A stretch of 64,000 nt of DNA from assembly GCF_009208775.1 (NCBI RefSeq), contig NZ_WFLM01000001.1, positions 413,325 to 477,324 on the forward strand. Direction: 5' to 3'. The notes under the pieces were generated by a model, which had not been told where the DNA came from, did no database searches, and saw only the letters and a list, made by a program, of their open reading frames with translations. Shown here one piece after another: positions 37,391 to 46,943 of this stretch. The position numbers and the translations under genes are program-made. Position 1 is the stretch's first letter, and every line of letters starts with the position of its first letter. This DNA comes from Silvanigrella paludirubra. GTDB lineage: Bacteria; Bdellovibrionota_B; Oligoflexia; Silvanigrellales; Silvanigrellaceae.

Positions 37391-40300
37391 TTATACAAAA
37401 AGATAGACCTGTTCTTCTTCAAAAATTAGGTTTGGAGGTAAATCTTTCCCCATGTATTTTAGGGGGCTTGATGCCTCCGATTTTTTGTTATAACAAAGAC
37501 CCCCAAGTGTTATAAATTCTGTTTCCTTAAGTTTATCTCCATAAAAATACTCTAAATTACTTAAAGATTTTGTTAAATCCATATATTCTAAAATCTGGTC
37601 TATATGTTGATTTTCTTTTTTACCTGTTTTGTAATCAATTACAAATAAGATATGAGTGCTTGGTTTATAATTGTTTAAAGCGGTTTGAAATGGAAAATAA
37701 CATTCTTCTTTTATGGAAAAGAGAGATTGAAAAGGGAGCTTTAAAAAATTTTCAATCTTAATAATAGCTAAGAAATCTATGATATGTCTTGAAGTATTTA
37801 TAAAATGATTTTTATCATCTTTTTTTGACCAAATTTCAAACTCATGAAATACTTGAATTGAAGAGGATTCTATTAAATATTGTAAAGATTTTTTTGAAGC
37901 TTTTTTATTTTCTGCAGCAGCATGGTATAATATGCCTTTATTTACAAGATCTCTGGTTTTTTTAGCATTTTCTATTTTACTTTTTAAATTAGAATATTTT
38001 GGTAAATTGTTACTTTCATTTAATTCTAGAATTTCATTATTTTCAACATTTTCAGATTTAATCAAATCATTTTCTAAGTTAGAATCTTCCAAAAAAGGGT
38101 ATTTATTTAAAAAATAATTTAAAGAAATTGAATTTTTAATGGAATAATTTTCATTATTAAAGTGCTCTGATTTTGCTTCTTTTAAAATTATATTTTCTAA
38201 AAAATGAGGTCCATATTCATAATAAGAAACAAACTTATTTTCACTCAAATAGGGTTTAGGATATGTTTCATCATTTTGAAACCAAGGCTCTGGAGGTGGT
38301 TTGGTTTCGTTTGTTTTGGCAAGTTTTCCTTTTGGCTTTGGAAAACCTCTTAAGTCAAAATGAAAATCTAAATATTTAAGAAAAATATCTTCTTCTATAT
38401 ATTTTTGAAAAGGAAGAGGATCTCTGTGTGTCGTTTTTCCTAAATCATCTCTTATACCATCTTTTTTTAATCTTTTGGGCTGAAGTAAGATAAATGCATT
38501 TTCTGCTCTAGTAAATGCTGTATAAAAAACACGCTGTCTTTCAAAGTCTTGTTCAGCTTGTTTCCTTAATTCAGGAAAAAAGAAGGTCGTTTTAACATCT
38601 CCATTTGTTTTATATTCGGTAAATGAATCTGTTTCAGCAAAGTACTTGTTCTCAATTCGATGGACTACAGAAAGATTTTCAGTATCATCTTGAAGCCAAG
38701 TTATATCTAAATATTTACCTGAATTAGAGCTCACAAATTTTCCTAAATTTTTAGCCCTTCCATGCTTTGGATAAAAAATGACATGTTTCCATTCTAAGCC
38801 TTTAGCTTTATGTACTGTTTTTACTTCAAGTAGATCGTCCGTCTCAGTCGATTCACTCTCCCAAGAATCTAAGCGCCATTGTGAAAGTGCGGTAGGAAAT
38901 AATGGATTTGTATTTTTTTTAAGGATTGAATTGTCTAAGTTCGTTTTGACTTTATCTTCTAATGAATCTCTGAATGTCGGGGATTCAAGTTTTTGAGCTA
39001 AAGTATAAGAAAATAAATCCATTCTTGCGCAAAATAAACTTGCGTTTGTTTTTGAGTTTATCTTTTTATGTATTTTTACTAAGCCCCATCGTAATAACTG
39101 CCATGCTTTAAAAAAATTATCTTTTGCTATTATTTTATGTTCTTCAATTTTTTGTATTATTTCATTAAAAATAATTTTATTATTTTTTCGATGAAAAAAA
39201 TAATTTTCAATTTCTGAATGACTCATAAAAGATAAAGGACTATGCAAAATATGATATATATCTAAATCATCTTCTTCATTTAAAAGAGATTTAGCCAGTG
39301 CAAGGGCAACTAAAAATTCTAAATTAGATTCAATGTCTTTTTCATTTTTTGATATATATAAAACAGGGATAGAAGATTTTTTCAAAGATTGAACAACTTT
39401 AAATGCATCGTTATTTTCTTCACATAAAATAACCATATCTTTCCATTTTAAGTCATTTGTTTTTTGATAGTTTTTTATAAAATTAACGTAGCATTCTATT
39501 GAATATCTTTCTAATTTTAAACCATTTTCTATTATGATGTCATTTTGATTTTCTGAAGTAAAACGATCTGCATTCAGTGATGCTGTTACCAGATGAATGT
39601 ATTTTTCATTATTTAAAGAATTATTTGTTTTACCTGCTTCAAGAGCATTTTCTGGGGTATATTTTTTAATTGCTTCTTCATAAAAATACGAATTTTTAAA
39701 TTCATCGGGAAAGTTAGGATTATCCCATTGAAATGCCAATTTTGAAAGTTGGTTAATTTCATTTAGTAAATTTGGATTAGAGCGAAAGTTTTTCTTTAGT
39801 TCAATGTGTTCCCAAGATTTATTATTTTTTAAATTTTGAAAAACATCGACACTCGCATTTCTAAAACCGTATATACTTTGTTTTGGGTCACCGACAACAA
39901 CCATGCGTCCATTGCATTCCTGAACCATATCAAATAAAATGTCATGTTGAATTTGGTTTGTGTCTTGATATTCATCCACAATCAATTCTTGAAGCTGAAT
40001 TGGTACGTGATTCTTTAAATTTTCTTTTAAAAATAAAGTTCTGTCTGAATAGGTAAATTCACCTTTAATAATTCTTTTTTCATATTCTAAACGCGCAATT
40101 TTATGGAAATCATGAATTAATATTTGGGTAGAAGGATGTATTTTTTTAGCAGCGATTCTTAATTCTTCAGAACTTGCAGCTAAAAAAGTAGCGTCACATA
40201 AAGTTTTTAAAATAGAATCTAGTGTTCCGCGATTGTTATTAAAACCCTTTTTTAGCGCTCCCGATAATATAAAATCAATTGTTAAAGATAACTGATACTC

Positions 40301-40768
40301 GCTATAATTATTATTAATTAAATAATTTTGAATGGCTTTGTATACTTCATTACAAATTATTTCTTCATCAATGAGTTGCAGGCGAGGTGGCATAGAATAA
40401 AAGTTTTTTCTTTTTTGATTTAATTCCCACCATGTTGGATAAATGCAATTTACAAGTTCTGAAAAAAAGCTATCTATTGTAGAAATATGTATAAAAGAAA
40501 TAGCATCAGAAAGTTGATCTATTTGTGAAAGTTCTTTTTCAATTCTTTCTTGAATTTGAGAAGCGGCATCTTTAGAAAATGTTACTATAAATAATTGTGA
40601 TGGGCTTATATTTAATTTTTTATATGATAATAACCATTTTGTTCGTTCGGTTAATACAGCTGTTTTACCAGCACCAGCACCTGCTTCTATCAATAAATTT
40701 TGTTTTAAATCCAATTTATTTGGGTAAAAATGGATGCATTTATCTTGCTCTATGGTAAATTTTTTCAT
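37391..40768 (-). CDS. addA: AddA-like helicase-nuclease (UvrD/RecB superfamily)
   Basis: A 1125-residue SF1A helicase with a C-terminal nuclease, the catalytic partner of AddB in double-strand-break resection. Helicase motifs in order: Walker A GAGAGKT, IVDEYQDTNQIQ, GDPKQSIYGFRN, the Arg-rich KKNFRSN, TVHKAKGLEWKHV and YTAFTRAEN. The C-terminus has a PD-(D/E)XK core in FVIDYKTGKKENQHIDQILEYM. The frame extends to 40882, overlapping addB, but the ATG at 40768 has AAAGGTAA at good spacing and the expected MKKFTIEQ start. The gene follows addB by 31 bases in the operon dprA-addB-addA. It is low in G+C with many Asn/Lys residues, like its neighbours. Confidence 0.85.
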   Translation of the reverse strand: MKKFTIEQDKCIHFYPNKLDLKQNLLIEAGAGAGKTAVLTERTKWLLSYKKLNISPSQLFIVTFSKDAASQIQERIEKELSQIDQLSDAISFIHISTIDSFFSELVNCIYPTWWELNQKRKNFYSMPPRLQLIDEEIICNEVYKAIQNYLINNNYSEYQLSLTIDFILSGALKKGFNNNRGTLDSILKTLCDATFLAASSEELRIAAKKIHPSTQILIHDFHKIARLEYEKRIIKGEFTYSDRTLFLKENLKNHVPIQLQELIVDEYQDTNQIQHDILFDMVQECNGRMVVVGDPKQSIYGFRNASVDVFQNLKNNKSWEHIELKKNFRSNPNLLNEINQLSKLAFQWDNPNFPDEFKNSYFYEEAIKKYTPENALEAGKTNNSLNNEKYIHLVTASLNADRFTSENQNDIIIENGLKLERYSIECYVNFIKNYQKTNDLKWKDMVILCEENNDAFKVVQSLKKSSIPVLYISKNEKDIESNLEFLVALALAKSLLNEEDDLDIYHILHSPLSFMSHSEIENYFFHRKNNKIIFNEIIQKIEEHKIIAKDNFFKAWQLLRWGLVKIHKKINSKTNASLFCARMDLFSYTLAQKLESPTFRDSLEDKVKTNLDNSILKKNTNPLFPTALSQWRLDSWESESTETDDLLEVKTVHKAKGLEWKHVIFYPKHGRAKNLGKFVSSNSGKYLDITWLQDDTENLSVVHRIENKYFAETDSFTEYKTNGDVKTTFFFPELRKQAEQDFERQRVFYTAFTRAENAFILLQPKRLKKDGIRDDLGKTTHRDPLPFQKYIEEDIFLKYLDFHFDLRGFPKPKGKLAKTNETKPPPEPWFQNDETYPKPYLSENKFVSYYEYGPHFLENIILKEAKSEHFNNENYSIKNSISLNYFLNKYPFLEDSNLENDLIKSENVENNEILELNESNNLPKYSNLKSKIENAKKTRDLVNKGILYHAAAENKKASKKSLQYLIESSSIQVFHEFEIWSKKDDKNHFINTSRHIIDFLAIIKIENFLKLPFQSLFSIKEECYFPFQTALNNYKPSTHILFVIDYKTGKKENQHIDQILEYMDLTKSLSNLEYFYGDKLKETEFITLGGLCYNKKSEASSPLKYMGKDLPPNLIFEEEQVYLFV

Positions 40769-40799
40769 TTTAATTACCTTTAAAAATAACTCATAATAA

Positions 40800-43622
40800 T
40801 TAATTCGTATTATTATCTGTATTATCTTCATCATTTTGTTTTTTCGATATAGGACATATTGATTTAAAATCACAAAATTCACATGTATTTTTTTTGATTG
40901 GTTTTGGATAAAAATTACCAGATTTTAAGTTATTTGCATAGACTAAATATTCATTGTAAAGTTTTTGATAATGTATATTATCTTTTTTTAATCCATCGCC
41001 GCCAAATTCATAATTTAATATAGGATTCGCTTTTTCATCTAGGTTTTTTAAATGATATAATGAAAATGACCTGATTTGATTGCGAAATAAATCATCTTCT
41101 TCTACTAATTTTGTTTGAGACCAAGCTAAACAATATAATGCACCTTGGACACTTAATTTAGAGCTTTTCATTTCAATTAATTCAGATGGTAGTATAGAAA
41201 GTTTTTTTTCTGTTTTAGGAATATTTGATGTCTTGTAATCAATTATTCTTAAACCAAATTGAGTAGCATCTATTCTATCAATTTTACCAGAAAAAACGAG
41301 CCCCCCTAGCGAAAGCGATATTGGTCTTTCTCGTTCAATTCCTGTCAGTTTTTCATCAATATCTTCAGCAAATTTTTTCTCTATTTGGATAAAACGATAA
41401 AATGTTCTTTTTAATATCTCCCGTTCCTGTATAAGTATGAATTTAGATTTTTCATTATTTTTATTTATATTCCATAAATTATCAATTGCTTCTATAGATG
41501 CTTCTTTGAGAAATACTTCAAATAAAAATCCATGTTTTTCAATAGCATTGCAAAATATTTTTATCCAATCTGATTTATTATTGCTTAAAAATATATTTTC
41601 ATTTTTTAAATTAAAAATGATATCTTCATAGATGGGAAGCATAGTTTTACTATAATTACTATTGCCTAAAGTTGTAACAATTCGTGTTATAAATTGTTCC
41701 GCAATGAGGTGCATTTTACTACCAATTTCTAAATGATCTGTTTTAAGAATGCTATTATCATTTTGTTTAATTCCTAAAACATCTTGCAATAAAAACTGGA
41801 GTGGACAATTTACATATTTTTCAAAACTTGTTATTGAAATTTTATAATTGCATTGAATAAGATATTCATTCCAAATAGGAAAAATATTATTATTATTTTC
41901 TGTTTTTTGAGTTAATAATTCTATTAAATGACTTTCAGATGATTCTGGAAAAGAAATTCCAAATTTAAAAATATTTTTTTTGGGGATTAAATATTTTGGG
42001 AAATCATTTATTTCTGAAAGATTCTCTAGCCAAAACTCAAGAGGAATGCCAAGATTAGCTATATTTTTCCAAAAACCACGATACATAATTTCACTTGCCG
42101 GAAGATCAATTGAAATTCCTTGTTTTCTTAAAATTGAAATCGCATTATTTAAAACTTTAACATGAAAGCTTGAACCTGTTGGCGCATGCGCTCTGCCAAT
42201 AGAGACTATTTTTTGCGGTAATTTATTTGTTGAAAAATAAGATAGAGCTTTAGGATATAATGAAATAGGGTGTGGTTTTCCAATTTGAATTTTTTCATTT
42301 TCAATAGATTTATAAAAGAGATGTTTTATGAATTCATCATTTTTTTGTTTGACATCTAAATCATAAATTTTTCCAATTTCATTTAGTTTTTTTTCATTTC
42401 CAATTAAAGATAATTGTTCAATAAATTTTTCAAATAAGTTATCAATTTGAGGAAAAATTTCTTTTGCATCTGTATAGTTTGTATTATTCATTTCCCAATT
42501 TGATATCATTTGTTTCGTAATTTGATAATTACCAGCGGCATCTGGTTGTGATTCTTTAAATTTACCAGGATCAAAATCGGCTAAAATACAAAATGTATTT
42601 TGATCATTTAATATATTTTTGGAATTTTCTGAAAAACAATGCCTATTTTCTGATATATAATAACTTATATGATCATGTTTAAGCTCAATTTCATTTTGTG
42701 CTTCTTTTAAAATTGTTCTCGAAGAAATAAATAAATTATTTATATTTAATATATTTCGAGCTTTTAATATAGATTTTTTAAATTCATCAACATAAAAACT
42801 TTGAAAATTACCAGGTTTTATCGTATTGCATGAATTATAATCTTTTTTTGATTCGGCAATTATAGGTAATTCATTTAAAAGCTCAGGAGCAGAAATCCAT
42901 AAAATATTTCCATTCAAAAATTGATAAGGTAATACAATTTTATCTGAATATTCAGATAAGTGATCGATAAATATTCCTTGTAAATAGTCTTTGACCAAAC
43001 TTTGGAGTCTACTATAATTTGCTAATTCATATGTGCCATACTGAAAACTTCCAAGTATTTGTCTTAAAGCAATTTCATTTATTTCTTGAACTGTTTTAAT
43101 ATTTTCTTTATTTTGTGTACTGATTAATAGTTTTGCAAAACTATAATCTTCAGGCCAATTTATATCAATTAAGGATAAAATTTGTTTTGCTATTGGTAGT
43201 GAGTCATTACTATTATAGCCATATAATTTTAAAATATTTTCAATTAATAGTTCTTGATTTATAACATCAAGATAAGGTAAGGAAATAAATTTAGGAATTT
43301 CATTTTTAATTTTTAATGAAGATGTAGAAGATAAAGAAGCACAAAAATTACGAGCAAGGTTGTCTAAAGTATACATTGAAATTCCAAAAAAAGATTTTGT
43401 ATTTGTTTTATTATCAAATAGTCTTTTTTCAATTTCAAACAAAACTTGATTTCGAATTGTGACTAAATCTTCTTTTCTTTCACAAACAATTGACCATTGA
43501 GTGTTTAAATCATTTTTATAATGTTTTATAAATTCATCAACAAATAATTGCAATGATTTATAATTGCAAAGAAACATAGAATTTTCAACATATTCTTTTT
43601 TCAATTTTATAGCCCTAATCAA
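40800..43622 (-). CDS. addB: AddB-like PD-(D/E)XK nuclease
   Basis: A 940-residue protein pairing with AddA. The N-terminal ~600 residues resemble the degenerate helicase part of AddB, with no Walker A. The nuclease domain shows CPLQFLLQDVLG (first Fe-S cysteine), GSKMHLIAEQF, SGKIDRIDA and RIIDYKTSN with the catalytic Asp and Lys, then VQGALYCLAW and CEFCDFKSIC, whose three cysteines complete a 4Fe-4S site. Translation starts at TTG (43622) overlapping the dprA stop by eight bases, so coupling is likely. AddAB chews ends until a Chi-like sequence; the local Chi site is unknown. Confidence 0.8.
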   Translation of the reverse strand: MIRAIKLKKEYVENSMFLCNYKSLQLFVDEFIKHYKNDLNTQWSIVCERKEDLVTIRNQVLFEIEKRLFDNKTNTKSFFGISMYTLDNLARNFCASLSSTSSLKIKNEIPKFISLPYLDVINQELLIENILKLYGYNSNDSLPIAKQILSLIDINWPEDYSFAKLLISTQNKENIKTVQEINEIALRQILGSFQYGTYELANYSRLQSLVKDYLQGIFIDHLSEYSDKIVLPYQFLNGNILWISAPELLNELPIIAESKKDYNSCNTIKPGNFQSFYVDEFKKSILKARNILNINNLFISSRTILKEAQNEIELKHDHISYYISENRHCFSENSKNILNDQNTFCILADFDPGKFKESQPDAAGNYQITKQMISNWEMNNTNYTDAKEIFPQIDNLFEKFIEQLSLIGNEKKLNEIGKIYDLDVKQKNDEFIKHLFYKSIENEKIQIGKPHPISLYPKALSYFSTNKLPQKIVSIGRAHAPTGSSFHVKVLNNAISILRKQGISIDLPASEIMYRGFWKNIANLGIPLEFWLENLSEINDFPKYLIPKKNIFKFGISFPESSESHLIELLTQKTENNNNIFPIWNEYLIQCNYKISITSFEKYVNCPLQFLLQDVLGIKQNDNSILKTDHLEIGSKMHLIAEQFITRIVTTLGNSNYSKTMLPIYEDIIFNLKNENIFLSNNKSDWIKIFCNAIEKHGFLFEVFLKEASIEAIDNLWNINKNNEKSKFILIQEREILKRTFYRFIQIEKKFAEDIDEKLTGIERERPISLSLGGLVFSGKIDRIDATQFGLRIIDYKTSNIPKTEKKLSILPSELIEMKSSKLSVQGALYCLAWSQTKLVEEDDLFRNQIRSFSLYHLKNLDEKANPILNYEFGGDGLKKDNIHYQKLYNEYLVYANNLKSGNFYPKPIKKNTCEFCDFKSICPISKKQNDEDNTDNNTN

Positions 43623-44508
43623 GAGTTTTATATTGTTTCAGAAACGAAATTCTTTCTAATACATCTCTTGGAGATTGAATACAAAATGCTCCATTTTTTA
43701 TGAGCTCAATAGCACCTAAACTATTTGCATGATTAACCGCTCCTGGGAGAGCGCCTACATCAATCCCAAATTCGGCCGCTGCATTAGCCGTAATTAAACT
43801 CCCACTTGTAACTGCAGCTTCTATAACTAAAACAAAATGAGCAATAGCAGCAATAGAAAGATTTCTTCTTGGAAAATTCCATTTTTGTGGTTTTTCAAAC
43901 GAATTAAATTCACTTAGAATTAAACCATTTGTTGAATTTCCTATTTTTTGAAAAAGGCTCAAATTAGAAGAGGGGTAAAAATTTCTTATTCCGCTCCCTA
44001 TAATTGCGCAAGTGGAACCATATTCGTAGCCTACGGCATTTGCAATGGCATCAATTCCAATTGCGCCACCAGATAAAATGGTGCAACCGGCTATAGCGAG
44101 TTCTTTACTAAAATATTGCGCTTGTTGTCTTCCATAATAAGTTGGTTTTCGTGATCCAATTATAGCAACAACAGGTTTTGATAAAATTTTAGGATTTCCT
44201 AAATATTGAAAAGCGAGTAAGGAAGGATGTTGTAGTTTTTTTTGTAATATGGATTCAAGATAAAAACGATCTATGAATTTATTATCTATAGAAGTTTCTT
44301 TTCTTTTTAAGTCATTGTAAAAATTTAATAAGTCATATTTATTATCTATATTACATATGTCTAAAATTTCTGAAAATTTAAAATTGGAATTATCCTTTTT
44401 ATTTGTAAGATAAGTTGTTACTTTTCTAATTTCATTGTTTTTTAGTTTTGATTGAAGAAGCCAAAGTTCTTCTTTTGTTATATTAGTATATTTGTTATAA
44501 TTAATCAT
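43615..44508 (-). CDS. dprA: DNA-processing protein DprA
   Basis: A 297-residue Rossmann-fold protein that loads RecA on incoming single-stranded DNA in natural transformation. The family core is clear: IIGSRKPTYYGRQ, ILSGGAIGIDAIAN, TCAIIGSGIRNFYP, SEFNSF and FPRRNLSIAA, then SGSLITANAAAEF and GALPGAVNHANSLGAIELIKNGA. A C-terminal winged helix seen in many DprA proteins is absent. It heads the dprA-addB-addA operon, an informative grouping of DNA-uptake processing and end resection. Confidence 0.92.
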   Translation of the reverse strand: MINYNKYTNITKEELWLLQSKLKNNEIRKVTTYLTNKKDNSNFKFSEILDICNIDNKYDLLNFYNDLKRKETSIDNKFIDRFYLESILQKKLQHPSLLAFQYLGNPKILSKPVVAIIGSRKPTYYGRQQAQYFSKELAIAGCTILSGGAIGIDAIANAVGYEYGSTCAIIGSGIRNFYPSSNLSLFQKIGNSTNGLILSEFNSFEKPQKWNFPRRNLSIAAIAHFVLVIEAAVTSGSLITANAAAEFGIDVGALPGAVNHANSLGAIELIKNGAFCIQSPRDVLERISFLKQYKTLD

Positions 44509-44831
44509 TTTATTTCTTTCTATTAAAAAATATGTTGAAAACTCAAAGAGAAATCAAAATAATATTTATTTTATTCGTTTTATTAAAGATAGATTTTTAA
44601 AATTTGAGTAGAATTTTATTCTGGTTGTCCATATTCTTACTAAATCAAAAAAATGACATGTAAAATTAAGTCTTGTTTATTAATTTGAATTGAAAAAAAT
44701 TTGACTAGGTAAAACCAATATGCTTTACTCAGTTTAAAGCAATACAAGCTTAAAAATGTGTCAAAATAAGAAATGCGTAAATTTTTGCGCATGAAATATT
44801 TTGTTCCAAATTAATAACCATGGGGTGAAAT
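44509..44831. other. Intergenic region with candidate promoter
   Basis: A 323-base region between divergent genes, with no ORF or RNA gene that I could recognise. Aside from the candidate promoter at 44701-44729 it is featureless AT-rich DNA. Confidence 0.5.
44701..44729 (+). promoter_or_regulatory. Candidate sigma-70 promoter
   Basis: TTGACT and TTTACT separated by 17 bases, pointing at the cysteine-rich protein gene 103 bases downstream. The -10 matches consensus at four of six positions. Confidence 0.4.
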
Positions 44832-45101
44832 ATGAAGGAAAGCAGATGCCCATATCATGTTAAGCAAGGTCTAGTCGATACGGAAGGGAAATTAGTGCTT
44901 AGTGATGTTTGTGGGGTAAAATCGGCATGTGGCGCGCAGTGTCCATTTGCTCCTTTCAAAGAAAACTCTCATAAAGAATGTTCTCGTTATGTTGCTCATA
45001 TTAGAGGTGCTGAACGTCAAGTACTTGTACCAAAGAACGATATAGAGTATTTGCCAGAAGTGAGTGGTTTAAGTAATTTTAGTGAGATTGATCTTTTGTG
45101 A
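44832..45101 (+). CDS. Small cysteine-rich protein of unknown function
   Basis: An 89-residue protein with five cysteines in the first half plus one later (CPYH, DVCGVKSACGAQCPF, ECSRY), a spacing that suggests a zinc or iron-sulfur site. No signal peptide is present. I do not recognise the family. GGGGTGAAAT precedes the ATG. Its stop overlaps the GTG start of the next gene by four bases (GTGA), so both products are probably made together. Confidence 0.6.
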   Translation: MKESRCPYHVKQGLVDTEGKLVLSDVCGVKSACGAQCPFAPFKENSHKECSRYVAHIRGAERQVLVPKNDIEYLPEVSGLSNFSEIDLL

Positions 45102-45739
45102 ATACAACTTCCAGCATCTATAGCAAAAAAGGGCGCAATAATCGGAATTTAATTTTAGCCGATGTGATCGGAAGCGAAATAGAAGCTTTTGATATTGGCA
45201 CAAATGCGTTATTTAAGGCTGCACTTTTTTCAAATATCAAATCGGGTTCCGAAGATATTTCAGATGTTTTTCTATCTTTATTAAAAAAATCATTAGCCGC
45301 AAATTCAAAAATTTCTCCTTATAGATTGTTCTCTTTTTTGTCATATCATTATTTTAAAAAGAAATTTATAGTTACGGCTCTAGAAGAAATAAAAAAGACA
45401 CGCTCTAATTGGTTATTAATGCAATGTAATGTGACTGAATTATCTGGTTTAGACTCAAAAAGTTCTCATTTTTATTTTAGTCATTTAGAAAAGCGCATTT
45501 TTGAAGAATATGTAACGGGATGGATTGATGCTCAATTCGCTCTTGAAAAAGAATTTAAAAAAGTAAGAAAAAAGTTTTTATTATCATTGCTAAAAAAATA
45601 CTTTAATTTTTTATTATTTTGGTGTTTTATATTTATTGCTATTTATATTGGACTTCATATTACATCAAAAGAAAATTCACTTACCATGTGGCAGCAACTT
45701 AAAGGCTGGATCAATTTTTTATTGCAAAGACTTTATTAG
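45098..45739 (+). CDS. Membrane protein of unknown function
   Basis: A 213-residue, basic protein with one clear membrane helix near residues 171-190 (FNFLLFWCFIFIAIYIGLHI) and no cleaved signal. The soluble N-terminal part is helical with no recognised motif. It starts at a GTG overlapping the stop of the cysteine-rich gene. A role as the membrane partner of that small protein is the simplest inference. Confidence 0.55.
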   Translation: MNTTSSIYSKKGRNNRNLILADVIGSEIEAFDIGTNALFKAALFSNIKSGSEDISDVFLSLLKKSLAANSKISPYRLFSFLSYHYFKKKFIVTALEEIKKTRSNWLLMQCNVTELSGLDSKSSHFYFSHLEKRIFEEYVTGWIDAQFALEKEFKKVRKKFLLSLLKKYFNFLLFWCFIFIAIYIGLHITSKENSLTMWQQLKGWINFLLQRLY

Positions 45740-45745
45740 TACTTT

Positions 45746-46798
45746 TTAAAGTGAGTTATTTTCATAGTATAGAAAATATCTTTTAGTAGGTTTGCAGCAT
45801 TTTATAGATGGTTCCCATAACCATGATTTGCAGCTTTGATTGATATTACAGCTATTTTTTGTGTCCAAATTAAATTCATATTCACTTTCGGGACTCATTT
45901 TATTTGTATTTGAGTTTCTATTTAAAACTTCATTATTAACTGGAATTTTTTCAGTTCTTAATGGTAATGCAGGCAATGCAGTTTTTGAAAAGAAGAAACC
46001 TTCATTCTTGATGGAAGATTGATTTTGAGGATTTATTAAATTGATATTATTCTTGTTTGAATAATTTCCATTCTGATTTGCTATAAAAATTTCATTTGAT
46101 TTTTTTTCAAGTGAATTTGAATTATTAATAATGACAGGTTTGTTAACATTGTTGCTTTGAACAGCTGGATTGTTAGCAATAACAGGTTTATTTAGATTGT
46201 TACTTTGCACTGGTGGATTACTAATCACGACAGGTTTGTTTACAGTGTTATTTTGAACGGGTGGAATGTTAGCAATAACAGGTTTATTTACATTGTTACT
46301 TTGTGCTGGTGGATTACTAATCACGACAGGTTTCTCTTTAGGTTTTTCTGTAGGTTTTATTGGAACTGGATTTTTTACAATTTCTTTTTGAATAAGAACC
46401 TTTTTTTCAGGTTGAATTATTTTGATTTCACTTTCTTTTTCTTTATTTTTTGTTAAAACTTTTTCTTTTTTAATATTTTCATTTAATTTATTTGCTTCTA
46501 TTTTAACAATTTTTTTAGGCAATAATAAAATTTCACCAACGTAAATACAATTTCCTAAACTTTCTTGTTTTTTAGGATTTAATTTTAATACTTCTGCTAG
46601 AGAACCATTTTTACCATAAATTGGTTTTAAGGAAAGTGTTTGCAATATTGTTGTAATTGTATCTTTTGGCATTACCTTATATTCTAATAAATCATCGGAA
46701 GCCATTGCATCTCTAGATACGATAAAAATACTAATAATAAATACGTATTTTAGTATTTTTAATATATTGATGACTTTTAAAAGAAACATAATGAACAA
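45746..46798 (-). CDS. LysM-like protein with proline-rich tandem repeats
   Basis: A 350-residue predicted envelope protein. A signal anchor covers about residues 8-28, followed by one LysM-like module with PIYGKNGSL and a NCIYVGEILLLP end (about 38-96). A Lys/Glu-rich linker leads to about 4.5 repeats of 16 residues (NKPVVISNPPxQSNNx, residues 155-226) and an Asn-rich tail ending with four cysteines. Unlike its relatives it has no beta-barrel. The extended repeats could span the periplasm. The CCGAA box lies 41 nt before its ATG. Confidence 0.7.
   Translation of the reverse strand: MFIMFLLKVINILKILKYVFIISIFIVSRDAMASDDLLEYKVMPKDTITTILQTLSLKPIYGKNGSLAEVLKLNPKKQESLGNCIYVGEILLLPKKIVKIEANKLNENIKKEKVLTKNKEKESEIKIIQPEKKVLIQKEIVKNPVPIKPTEKPKEKPVVISNPPAQSNNVNKPVIANIPPVQNNTVNKPVVISNPPVQSNNLNKPVIANNPAVQSNNVNKPVIINNSNSLEKKSNEIFIANQNGNYSNKNNINLINPQNQSSIKNEGFFFSKTALPALPLRTEKIPVNNEVLNRNSNTNKMSPESEYEFNLDTKNSCNINQSCKSWLWEPSIKCCKPTKRYFLYYENNSL
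46121..46336 (-). repeat. 48-base coding repeat (96-base dimer pattern)
   Basis: About 4.5 units of 48 bases encoding Pro/Asn/Val-rich 16-mers. Odd and even units differ (VVISNPP versus VIANxPx), so the DNA repeats best with a 96-base period. Such repeats are prone to length change by slippage. Confidence 0.8.
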
Positions 46799-46824
46799 CT
46801 CCCTTGTAAATTCAGGGCAAAAAC

Positions 46825-46839
46825 TATATATGTATTCGG
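46825..46839 (-). promoter_or_regulatory. CCGAA box upstream of LysM-like/proline-repeat gene
   Basis: CCGAATACATATATA on the coding strand, first base 41 nt before the ATG at 46798. It is a member of the shared four-gene element, with TATAGT next to it as a possible -10. Confidence 0.5.
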
Positions 46840-46943
46840 ATTTAATTTGTGATTATATTAATATTATAAAATTATTTTAAAATTATTATTTAGTTACTTT
46901 TGTTATTAAAATTATATTTAAAGATTTTTTAAAATAATAATTA

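Noticed and set aside
40769-40882. N-terminal extension of the AddA-like protein overlapping addB
   Set aside because: The extension is AT-rich Ile/Tyr/Lys sequence unlike the family, and the ATG at 40768 has its own ribosome site and the expected helicase N-terminus.
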